64,000 bases of DNA from Odiellus spinosus. Taxonomy: Eukaryota; Arthropoda; Arachnida; Opiliones; Phalangiidae. Location of the stretch: positions 2,666,001 through 2,730,000 of the forward strand of contig OY987232.1 in assembly GCA_963920705.1 (NCBI GenBank), in the 5' to 3' direction. The notes under the pieces were generated by a model that did not search any database, was not told where the DNA came from, and saw nothing but the letters and a program-made list of their open reading frames with translations. Below, piece after piece: positions 43,066 to 53,500 of the stretch. How positions within the stretch are numbered: position 1 is the first letter of the stretch; each line of letters opens with the position of its first letter. A program made the translations under genes and the position numbers.

Positions 43066-46000
43066 AATTTGTTTATACATACTTGAGAAATTTGTGGATC
43101 TATACTTGTGAAATTTGTGGTTCTATACTTGGAAAATTTGTGGATCTATACTTGGGAAATTTGTGGATCTATACTTAGGGAATTTGTGAATCTATACTTG
43201 AAAAATTTGTGAATCTATACTTGGGAAATTTGTGAATTTATACTTGGGAAATTTGTGCATCTATACTTGGGAAATTTGTGGATCTATACTTGGGAAATTT
43301 GTGTATCTATACTTGGGAAATTTGTGGATCTATACTTGGGAAATTTGTGAATATATACTAGGAAAATTTGTGAATCTATACTTGGAACATTTTGAATCTA
43401 TACTTGGAAAATTTGTGAATCTATACTTGGGAAATTTGTGAATCTATACTTGGGAAATTTGTGGATCTATGCTTGGGAAATTTGTGGATCTATACTTGGG
43501 AAATTTGTGGATCTATACTTAGGGAATTTGTGAATCTATACTTGGGAAATTTGTGGATCTATACTTGGGAAATTTGTGAATATATACTAGGAAAATTTGT
43601 GAATCTATACTTGGAACATTTTGAATCTATACTTGGAAAATTTGTGAATCTATACTTGGGAAATTTGTGAATCTATACTTGGGAAATTTGTGCATCTATA
43701 CTTGGGAAATTTGTGTATCTATACTTGGGAAATTTGTGGATCTCTACTTGGAAAATTTGTGAATCTATACTTGGGAAATTTGTGAATCTATACTTGGGAA
43801 ATTTTTTAATTTATACTTGGGAAATTTGTGCATCTATCCTTATGAAATTTGTGAATCTATACTTCGGAAATTTGTGGATCTATACTTGGGAAATTTGTGA
43901 ATCTATACTTGGGGAATTTGTGAATCTATACTTGGGAAATTTGTGAATCTATACTTGGGAAATTTTTGAATTTATACTTGGGAAATTTGTGCATCTATAC
44001 TTGGGAAATTTGTGGATCTATACTTGGGAAATTTGTGTATCTATACTTGGGAAATTTGTGGATCTATACTTGGGAAATTTGTGGATTTATACTTATGGAA
44101 TTTGTGAATCTATACTTGGAAAATTTGTGAATCTATACTAGGAAAATTTGTGAATCTATACTAGGAAAATTTGTGAATCTATACTTGGAAAATTTGTGAA
44201 TCTATACTTGGGAAATTTGTGAATCTATACTTGGGAAATTTGTGAATCTATACTTGGGAAATTTGTGGATCTATACTTGGGAAATTTGTTCATCTATACT
44301 TGGGGAATTTGTGAATCTATACTTGGGAAATTTGTGGATCTATACTTGGGAAATTTGTGTATCTATACTTGGGAAATTTGTGGATCTATACTTGGGAAAT
44401 TTGTGAATATATACTAGGAAAATTTGTGAATCTATACTTGGAACATTTTGAATCTATACTTGGAAAATTTGTGAATCTATACTTGGGAAATTTGTGAATC
44501 TATACTTGGGAAATTTGTGAATCTATACTTGGGAAATTTGTGGATCTATGCTTGGGAAATTTGTGGATCTATACTTGGGAAATTTGTGGATCTATACTTA
44601 GGGAATTTGTGAATCTATACTTGGGGAATTTGTGAATCTATACTTGGGAAATTTGTGAATCTATACTTGGGAAATTTGTGCATCTATACTTGGGAAATTT
44701 GTGTATCTATACTTGGGAAATTTGTGTATCTATACTTGGGAAATTTGTGGATCTCTACTTGGAAAATTTGTGAATCTATACTTGGAAAATTTGTGAATCT
44801 ATACTTGGGAAATTTGTGAATCTATACTTGGGAAATTTTTTAATTTATACTTGGGTAATTTGTGCATCTATCCTTATGAAATTTGTGAATCTATACTTGG
44901 GAAATTTGTGAATCTATACTTGGGAAATTTATGAGTCTATACTTGGTAAATTTGTGAATCTATACTTGGGAAATTTGTGAATCTATACTTGGGAAATTTG
45001 TGAATCTATACTTGGGAAATTTGTGGATCTATACTTCGGAAATTTGTGGATCTATACTTGGGAAATTTGTGAATCTATACTTGGGAAATTTGTGAATCTA
45101 TACTTGGGAAATTTTTGAATTTATACTTGGGAAATTTGTGCATCTATACTTGGGAAATTTGTGGATCTATACTTGGGAAATTTGTGGATCTATACTTGGG
45201 AAATTTGTGGATTTATACTTATGGAATTTGTGAATCTATACTAGGAAAATTTGTGAATCTATACTTGGAAAATTTGTGAATCTATACTTGGGAAATTTGT
45301 GAATCTATACTTGGGAAATTTGTTCATCTATACTTGGGGAATTTGTGAATCTATACTTGGGAAATTTGTGAATCTATACTTGGGGAATTTGTGAATCTGT
45401 ACTTGGGAAATTTGTGTATCTATACTTGGGAAATTTGTGTATCTATACTTGGGAAATTTGTGGATCTATACTTGGGAAATTTGTGAATATATACTAGGAA
45501 AATTTGTGAATCTATACTTGGAAAATTTTGAATCTATACTTGGAAAATTTGTGAATATATACTTGGGAAATTTGTGCATCTATACTTGGGAAATTTGTGA
45601 ATCTATACTTGGAAAATTTGTGAATCTATACTTGGGAAATTTGTGAATCTATACTTGGGAAATTTGTGAATCTATGCTTGGGAAATTTGTGGATCTATAC
45701 TTGGGAAATTTGTTCATCTATACTTGGGAAATTTGTGGATCTATACTTAGGGAATTTGTGAATCTATACTTGGGAAATTTGAGGATCTATACTTAGGAAA
45801 TTTGTGAATCTATACTTGGGGAATTTGTGAATCTATACTTGGGAAATTTGTGAATCTGTACTTGGGAAATTTGTTTATACATACTTGAGAAATTTGTGGA
45901 TCTATACTTGTGAAATTTGTGGTTCTATACTTGGAAAATTTGTGGATCTATACTTGGGAAATTTGTGGATCTATACTTAGGGAATTTGTGAATCTATACT

Positions 46001-48625
46001 TGAAAAATTTGTGAATCTATACTTGGGAAATTTGTGAATTTATACTTGGGAAATTTGTGCATCTATACTTGGGAAATTTGTGGATCTATACTTGGGAAAT
46101 TTGTGTATCTATACTTGGGAAATTTGTGGATCTATACTTGGGAAATTTGTGAATATATACTAGGAAAATTTGTGAATCTATACTTGGAACATTTTGAATC
46201 TATACTTGGAAAATTTGTGAATCTATACTTGGGAAATTTGTGAATCTATACTTGGGAAATTTGTGGATCTATGCTTGGGAAATTTGTGGATCTATACTTG
46301 GGAAATTTGTGGATCTATACTTAGGGAATTTGTGAATCTATACTTGGGAAATTTGTGGATCTATACTTGGGAAATTTGTGAATATATACTAGGAAAATTT
46401 GTGAATCTATACTTGGAACATTTTGAATCTATACTTGGAAAATTTGTGAATCTATACTTGGGAAATTTGTGAATCTATACTTGGGAAATTTGTGCATCTA
46501 TACTTGGGAAATTTGTGTATCTATACTTGGGAAATTTGTGGATCTCTACTTGGAAAATTTGTGAATCTATACTTGGGAAATTTGTGAATCTATACTTGGG
46601 AAATTTTTTAATTTATACTTGGGAAATTTGTGCATCTATCCTTATGAAATTTGTGAATCTATACTTCGGAAATTTGTGGATCTATACTTGGGAAATTTGT
46701 GAATCTATACTTGGGGAATTTGTGAATCTATACTTGGGAAATTTGTGAATCTATACTTGGGAAATTTTTGAATTTATACTTGGGAAATTTGTGCATCTAT
46801 ACTTGGGAAATTTGTGGATCTATACTTGGGAAATTTGTGTATCTATACTTGGGAAATTTGTGGATCTATACTTGGGAAATTTGTGGATTTATACTTATGG
46901 AATTTGTGAATCTATACTTGGAAAATTTGTGAATCTATACTAGGAAAATTTGTGAATCTATACTAGGAAAATTTGTGAATCTATACTTGGAAAATTTGTG
47001 AATCTATACTTGGGAAATTTGTGAATCTATACTTGGGAAATTTGTGAATCTATACTTGGGAAATTTGTGGATCTATACTTGGGAAATTTGTTCATCTATA
47101 CTTGGGGAATTTGTGAATCTATACTTGGGAAATTTGTGGATCTATACTTGGGAAATTTGTGTATCTATACTTGGGAAATTTGTGGATCTATACTTGGGAA
47201 ATTTGTGAATATATACTAGGAAAATTTGTGAATCTATACTTGGAACATTTTGAATCTATACTTGGAAAATTTGTGAATCTATACTTGGGAAATTTGTGAA
47301 TCTATACTTGGGAAATTTGTGAATCTATACTTGGGAAATTTGTGGATCTATGCTTGGGAAATTTGTGGATCTATACTTGGGAAATTTGTGGATCTATACT
47401 TAGGGAATTTGTGAATCTATACTTGGGGAATTTGTGAATCTATACTTGGGAAATTTGTGAATCTATACTTGGGAAATTTGTGCATCTATACTTGGGAAAT
47501 TTGTGTATCTATACTTGGGAAATTTGTGTATCTATACTTGGGAAATTTGTGGATCTCTACTTGGAAAATTTGTGAATCTATACTTGGAAAATTTGTGAAT
47601 CTATACTTGGGAAATTTGTGAATCTATACTTGGGAAATTTTTTAATTTATACTTGGGTAATTTGTGCATCTATCCTTATGAAATTTGTGAATCTATACTT
47701 GGGAAATTTGTGAATCTATACTTGGGAAATTTATGAGTCTATACTTGGTAAATTTGTGAATCTATACTTGGGAAATTTGTGAATCTATACTTGGGAAATT
47801 TGTGAATCTATACTTGGGAAATTTGTGGATCTATACTTCGGAAATTTGTGGATCTATACTTGGGAAATTTGTGAATCTATACTTGGGAAATTTGTGAATC
47901 TATACTTGGGAAATTTTTGAATTTATACTTGGGAAATTTGTGCATCTATACTTGGGAAATTTGTGGATCTATACTTGGGAAATTTGTGGATCTATACTTG
48001 GGAAATTTGTGGATTTATACTTATGGAATTTGTGAATCTATACTAGGAAAATTTGTGAATCTATACTTGGAAAATTTGTGAATCTATACTTGGGAAATTT
48101 GTGAATCTATACTTGGGAAATTTGTTCATCTATACTTGGGGAATTTGTGAATCTATACTTGGGAAATTTGTGAATCTATACTTGGGGAATTTGTGAATCT
48201 GTACTTGGGAAATTTGTGTATCTATACTTGGGAAATTTGTGTATCTATACTTGGGAAATTTGTGGATCTATACTTGGGAAATTTGTGAATATATACTAGG
48301 AAAATTTGTGAATCTATACTTGGAAAATTTTGAATCTATACTTGGAAAATTTGTGAATATATACTTGGGAAATTTGTGCATCTATACTTGGGAAATTTGT
48401 GAATCTATACTTGGAAAATTTGTGAATCTATACTTGGGAAATTTGTGAATCTATACTTGGGAAATTTGTGAATCTATGCTTGGGAAATTTGTGGATCTAT
48501 ACTTGGGAAATTTGTTCATCTATACTTGGGAAATTTGTGGATCTATACTTAGGGAATTTGTGAATCTATACTTGGGAAATTTGAGGATCTATACTTAGGA
48601 AATTTGTGAATCTATACTTGGGAAA
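43066..48625 (+). repeat. 2,802-bp tandem duplication
   Basis: Copy 1 is about 43,066-45,867 and copy 2 about 45,868-48,625. The rare GTTTATACATACTTGAG marker is at 43,071 and 45,873, and equivalent points at 43,232, 43,461, 43,713 and 45,437 recur exactly 2,802 bp later. The stretches I compared are identical. Copy 2 loses one monomer just before its end. This is the largest and apparently youngest duplication seen here, and it ends about 200 bp before the retrotransposon. Confidence 0.88.
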
Positions 48626-48831
48626 TTTGTGAATCTGTACTTGGGAAATTTGTGAATATATACTAGGAAAATTTGTGAATCTATACTTGGAAAATTTTGA
48701 ATCTATACTTGGAAAATTTGTGAATCTATACTTGGGAAATTTGTGAATCTATACTTGGGAAATTTGTGAATCTATACTTGGGAAATTTGTGAATCTATAC
48801 TTGGGAAATTTGTGGATCTATACTTGAGAAA

Positions 48832-48963
48832 ATGGGTTCACGCGCTCGAAAGCAGTCGCATGTTTTTTATCTCGTGTAATTTTCAAATCTATTTTCAATA
48901 ATTTTCGAAATCCAAGGCTTAGCGCCTATTTATTGCTTTACTTCCATCGATTTGACTGTCTCA
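48832..48963 (+). promoter_or_regulatory. retrotransposon 5' leader with two upstream ORFs
   Basis: A 132-bp leader between the satellite junction and the first in-frame ATG of ORF1. It contains two short upstream ORFs: 48,832-48,879 (15 codons, same frame as ORF1, ending at TAA) and 48,860-48,901 (13 codons, another frame). The first begins at the very first base of unique sequence, so its ATG may be partly a product of the junction. Non-LTR elements usually carry an internal promoter in this position; I recognise no specific promoter motif. If the element is 5'-truncated, the loss is probably confined to the leader because ORF1 is complete. Confidence 0.55.
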
Positions 48964-50328
48964 ATGCGTAGGAAACGCTCCCTATCGTCTTCGGATGTCT
49001 CTGTTCAGGAACGCGATGCATCTTTCATCTCCACTATCGGACCAACAATCTTGACAAGAAGCCAAACAGTGCATCTTACTTCTCAGAAACCCACTGGCAC
49101 TATGGATCCCAGTTCAGTGTCAACATCATCTTGTAATGGGTGCTCGAATACAATCGGAAAAAACGAATTCGCCTTCAACTGCCGCTCCTGTTCAAACCGC
49201 TTTCACTCAAAGTGTGTTAATCTACCCACGAGTATCTGCGAAGAACATTGTGCCTTGAACGAGTCTCAAGTTAAGCATATTCCGTTTCTTTGTCCTTCTT
49301 GCGTGGTCCCCGTCTCTGAGCTCCAACTCATTACCAGGGACAACACGGAAAACATACGTCGTCTAGAAGCAAAGCTCTCGTCCGTGGATTCACTAACGTC
49401 CGACATTGAAAACCTTCGTCAAACATTCTCTACTCTCCAAACTGAGGTTACTAAACTTCAGGGCACTACCAAGACTCTTCGCCTTGATATCAATTCGACA
49501 GACACTAAATGTGAAAATCTATCTCGTTCGTTACACCTCTATCAGCATTCAACAAAGATTTCCCCTACTGGTGACGTTGGTGCCGCCCCTTCTCGCATTG
49601 ATATGATATCCTTGAAAAACGAGTTACATTCCGTGGGTGCAATGTGCGCAGCAAATTCTCAAAGTGTTCGGGAATTAACGAAATCCCTTTCGGCCGCGTC
49701 TAGTCGTGAACGTAGTGTCAATGGTCTTGAGGATATTGTTCTACCCTCTGAGACCGACCAGATTGGAATGGGAGAACGCAAGAGCACCGAATGGTCTGGA
49801 AATCAGAAATCCGCGATTTCTGATCACCTTGAAGTGGAACGACGTAAGCGCAATGCTCTTGTCTTTGATGTTCCTGACCTGGACTCCCTTAAAGATGATA
49901 ACACTTTTTGCAAAACACTTTTACGTGACTGCGGCTACACTCTCTCCGATATTGACCAAGTGTCTTACAGTCGCCTGGGCCGTTTTTCTGCAAACCGACA
50001 TCGTCCTCGCCCTCTGGTCTTCCGGTTCGTTACGGTTCGAAATCGCCAACATTTTTTATCTCAACTTCATGTTCTCCGTACTGACCCGTATTACGGGTTT
50101 CAAAACTCATACTCAGTGGACAGAACTCCAGAGGACCAACGAAAGCATTACGATTTGCGGCAGGAGCTTCGCCGTAGAAGAGCCTCGGGTGAAATGGGCC
50201 TGATCATTCGCGGCGGTTCTATTACTACATCTAAGTCTTTTTCTTCGACAACAATAACACCAACCAAACTTACACCTGCCACCATCACTCAGAGACCGTC
50301 TCTCTTACGCAAGGCTCAAAAAAACTAG
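48964..50328 (+). CDS. retrotransposon ORF1 protein (PHD finger, nucleic-acid binding)
   Basis: 454 aa from the first ATG. In non-LTR elements ORF1 protein coats the transcript and helps form the ribonucleoprotein. Residues 57-113 carry a C4HC3 zinc finger of PHD type: C57-x2-C60, C73-x2-C76, H81-x2-C84, C110-x2-C113. Residues about 115-195 are rich in heptad-spaced Leu/Ile and charged residues, a probable coiled coil for oligomerisation. Residues about 290-410 (from ERRKRNALVFDVPD, through SRLGR and RPRPLVFRF, to TPEDQRKHYDLRQELRRRR) match the RRM-like/C-terminal region of CR1/L2-type ORF1 proteins. The Ser/Thr/Pro-rich end precedes TAG. The frame is open from 48,880, but the first ATG is 48,964, in a weak context (T at -3). 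The ATG at 49,102 has A at -3 and G at +4, keeps the zinc finger and is a plausible alternative start (408 aa). The last codons CAA AAA AAC TAG form a -1 slippery site into ORF2. Confidence 0.88.
   Translation: MRRKRSLSSSDVSVQERDASFISTIGPTILTRSQTVHLTSQKPTGTMDPSSVSTSSCNGCSNTIGKNEFAFNCRSCSNRFHSKCVNLPTSICEEHCALNESQVKHIPFLCPSCVVPVSELQLITRDNTENIRRLEAKLSSVDSLTSDIENLRQTFSTLQTEVTKLQGTTKTLRLDINSTDTKCENLSRSLHLYQHSTKISPTGDVGAAPSRIDMISLKNELHSVGAMCAANSQSVRELTKSLSAASSRERSVNGLEDIVLPSETDQIGMGERKSTEWSGNQKSAISDHLEVERRKRNALVFDVPDLDSLKDDNTFCKTLLRDCGYTLSDIDQVSYSRLGRFSANRHRPRPLVFRFVTVRNRQHFLSQLHVLRTDPYYGFQNSYSVDRTPEDQRKHYDLRQELRRRRASGEMGLIIRGGSITTSKSFSSTTITPTKLTPATITQRPSLLRKAQKN
50319..50325 (+). promoter_or_regulatory. 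candidate -1 ribosomal frameshift heptamer A_AAA_AAC
   Basis: The last ORF1 codons read CAA AAA AAC TAG, so AAAAAAC lies in the canonical X_XXY_YYZ phase directly before the stop. A -1 slip reads AAA AAA CTA GTT and continues in the ORF2 frame without a stop to 53,588, giving a 1,541-residue ORF1-ORF2 fusion. The ORF2 frame is already open from 50,235, upstream of the slip. I see no convincing stem-loop or pseudoknot in the following 60 bases, which are C/A/T-rich, so efficiency is uncertain. Termination and reinitiation at 50,523 is the alternative. Confidence 0.5.
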
Positions 50329-50522
50329 TTTCGCTTTCACAATCTTCGGTCAAATCCCAACTCACCCACCAAGTTCCACCGTGTATACCCACTCACCCGT
50401 CTCAATTACGCTCCGCCCCACTAACATTGTCCGTTACTACCTCTCTATTGGATGCGTCTTCACCGGCTTCTGCATCTTTAATCACTGATCACTTATCTCC
50501 TACATCATCGCGTCTGAATCCC
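50329..50522 (+). other. inter-ORF region, open in the ORF2 frame
   Basis: 194 bp between the ORF1 stop and the first ORF2 ATG. The ORF2 frame has no stop here and encodes a Ser/Thr/Pro/Gln-rich stretch similar in composition to the ORF1 tail. The first ATG after ORF1 is at 50,452 in another frame, giving a 9-codon ORF that ends at TAA 50,479-50,481. The next is the ORF2 ATG at 50,523. This supports either frameshift expression through the region or reinitiation after it. Confidence 0.6.
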
Positions 50523-53500
50523 ATGGCAAACCCTTTTTACCCGGTCATTAGCAGCTCTACGCTCTCTTCCGTCATAATTCTCATAAACATCCAGAGTATG
50601 TGCGGTCAATACAAGTTTGGCGAATTAACTTCACTAGTCAGTATTCATCAAGCACAAATCGTGGCCGTCACTGAAACTTGGCTTAAGCCCGAAATCATCG
50701 ACAGCGAACGATCTATCAACTCGTTTTCCTTCTTTCGCCGTGATCGTCTCACCTCATCAACAGGTGGCGGCGTAGCTCTCTATGTGCATTCCGACTTCAT
50801 CAATGAAGCCATTTGCCTTATTCACCCGGATCTCGCTGATCTCTGGTCTTCCACTGTCGGTTTAGATTTTTTGACCGTACTCTGCTCCAATGACGTTGAG
50901 ACTCTCCTCCTCGTATTGCTCTACCGTTCTCCGTCTTTTGATAATCATGAACAAGTTCGTCTCGTGCTGAAATATGCTAACGACTACAGTTTGCGTCATT
51001 GTTATAAGGTCCTACTACTAGGAGACTTTAACTATCCGGAGATCAACTGGGCAACAGCCACTCCCAAGATTGGTGCTACATTACCAACGAAAGACTTTTT
51101 AGAACAAGTGCAAGACTTGCAGCTTCACCAAATGGTTTCCACACCCACACGCACTGGCCGCACTTCCTCTAACGTATTAGACCTTATCCTGGTATCTGAT
51201 GAGCTACTTGTCTACAACATCAGTAACCATCCACCAGTAGGAAATAGTGACCATGACGTTGTGAGCTTCCACTGTGCTTTTCCGGTGGTTTCGCCCTCAC
51301 TTTCTCATCGGAGAACAAGAGACTATTTTAAGGGTGATTATGACAACTTCAGCAAGTTTTTATTCCAACAAGACTGGGATGTGGAACTCTCCGATTCGAC
51401 ACTTGATGGTTGCTGGGGCAACTTTTGTTCAATTTTACGATGCGGCGTCTCTTCATTCGTTCCATTCCGTACTATACCAGTGGCACGCCTTCCCCTTAAT
51501 ATTCGTTCTACAAAGTCTTACACACTTAAGGCGAGGACTTGGGGACGCTATACGAGGCTGAAAAAACGGAATGCTAGCAACGCTCTAATTGACGCTGCTT
51601 ACAACAACTACAAGAAAGCCCGTAACGGCTACACCAACGCTGCTCGAAAAGCTCAGAGGAAGAAAGATTCCCGCTTAACTTCCATGATCAAGTCCAACCC
51701 TAAGGCTTTCTACAGCTACGTCAATAGAAAAAGATCATGTAAATTTGAAATATCAAAACTGAAGAGGCCAGATGGCTCACTAACATCCAATACTCAAGAA
51801 ATTACTGAATTATTTAACGTTTACTTTGCGCAAGTTTCGTCCAATGTTATCGATAGCCCACCCCTTGGAATTCAGCCCGACGAGCGCTTAGAGTCTCGAA
51901 AACTAGAATCTCTTTTCTGCTCGGAGCAGGACGTGTTTAGTCAACTAACGTCTATTGATGTTTCGAAGTCTCCCGGTGCTAACAATTTTCATCCTAATCT
52001 GTTGCGTGAATTGGCTCTGTCCCTCTGCGCTCCGCTGACAGTCATATTTAATAGATCATTTTCTACCGGCATTGTTCCAAGGGACTGGAAAATAGCAGAT
52101 GTTACTCCTATCCATAAGAAGGGAAGTCGCCTTGATAGGGAAAACTTTCGGCCCATATGCTTAACGAGTCAAGTTGGTAAAACGTGCGAACGTATAGTGA
52201 AGATTCAACTCGAAGAACACCTCGAAGCCACGGAGTACTTTCACTCTTCTCAGCACGGGTTTCTCCGCAAAAAATCATGCGTGACCAACCTTCTGATGGC
52301 CACGAATGACTGGGTTGAGTGGCTCAATTCTGGTTTGGCAGTTGACATAATATATCTCGATTTTGCCAAAGCGTTCGATACCATACCAATATCAGCCATA
52401 AGATTGTCCTTGACAAGTGCCGGTATCTCTGGGAATGCCCTTTCTTGGCTAATGAACTTTGTCTCGAATCGCCTTCAACGCGTAGTATACAAGGGTTACG
52501 CTTCTCCTTACCTTGAGATCCTTAGTGGAGTTCCTCAAGGATCCGTGCTTGGTCCGCTAATATTTTCCATGTTTATCAACTCTCTACCTTCTGGGGTCAA
52601 ACATTCTAAAGTTTTACTCTTTGCGGACGACGCTAAATTGTATAAGTCAATCTCGCATCACGATGACTGTCTGTTACTCCAAGAAGATCTTTCTACCGTC
52701 ATCGCGTGGGCGTCCTCCAACGGAATGACATTTAACATCGGGAAATGCGCAGTCCTTCACTTGGGTTCAAAAAATAATCATTTCCCGTACGTAATGGATG
52801 ATACTCAATTGTCTAAGGCCACTTCTGCGCGTGATTTGGGAGTCTTCGTCGACGAAAAATTCGTGTTCAGCTCACATGTTCAAACAGTATCTAAACGAAT
52901 TAACAGCGTCTCAGGACTAACAAGGAGAAATTTCTGCCATCACTCTCCTCTTCTCATGCGAACCATATACAACTCTTTGATTCTGCCTTTAATTGACTTT
53001 GCATCTGTCATTTGGAAACCACCGCGGGCTACTCAACAAACTCAGCTCTTGAAGGCTCACAACAGGTTCACTAAAATCACAAAGGGCCTTAGTCATCTAT
53101 CACCAGCTACCCGTGACTTAAAACTAAATCTTCAATCTCCGGGCGTCAGGCAACGCATCAATGATTTGGTTTACCTCTATGATATTTACACGGGAAAAGT
53201 ACATCACGACACCACGAAACTGTTCATACCATCTAAAAATTGTCGTAGTAGAGGTCACTCCGCCAAGCTCGCGAAACCCCAGGCTAAATCTTTTGCGAAA
53301 TCAAGCCACTTTACAGTACGGGTCATTCACGACTGGAACTCGCTGCCGAAGAATATCTTTTGTTACCGACATCAAAGAGTTTTCGAACTACAATATCCAA
53401 ATGGATTCTATCTCGTCTCTAAATTGTTTATTACTTTTTTGTTTTGTTTGTTTTTTACTGTTTTTCCAAATTATTTTTTCCATGTACTCCTAGTTTTTTA

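Larger units (their letters stand above)
1..48831 (+). repeat. 23-bp satellite array, left part
   Basis: Uninterrupted head-to-tail array of a 23-bp monomer, AATCTATACTT plus GGGAAATTTGTG, about 2,120 copies. The monomer has 7 A, 9 T, 5 G and 2 C, so it is AT-rich with a strong G-over-C bias on this strand. All monomers I read have the same orientation. Common variants change the first bases after GTG (AATC, GATC, CATC, TATC, AGTC, or GTTAATC) and the middle block (CTTGGGAAA, CTTGGAAAA, ATTTGGAAA, CTAGGAAAA, CTTAGGGAA, CTTGAGAAA, CTTTTAAAA, CCTTATGAAA). Occasional 24-bp (AAATTTTGTGG) and 22-bp (AAATTTTGAATC) monomers shift the phase. The array starts before the window and stops at the retrotransposon junction. 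No gene, RNA gene or other unique sequence of more than a few tens of bases is visible in it. Its function is unknown; a heterochromatic or centromeric role is only a possibility. Confidence 0.97.

Noticed and set aside
1-48831. Dozens of open frames of 60-131 codons in the satellite, and similar ones in 53,594-64,000
   Set aside because: They are low-complexity readings of the 23-bp repeat in three shifting frames, overlap each other, begin at GTG instead of ATG, and appear or vanish with single A/G changes. No independent coding signal.
49406-50203. Extra open frames inside ORF1 (49,406-49,606 and 49,706-50,203)
   Set aside because: Shadows of ORF1 in other frames with no recognisable domain; ORF1 itself has clear motifs across the same bases.
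51274-51561. Extra open frame inside ORF2 between the endonuclease and RT
   Set aside because: Out-of-frame shadow; the ORF2 reading continues intact across it.
53161-53493. Open frame ending SMYS near the ORF2 end
   Set aside because: Mostly a shadow of ORF2. Its last part was considered as the true C-terminus, but the frame stopping at 53,420-53,422 fits the family spacing better.
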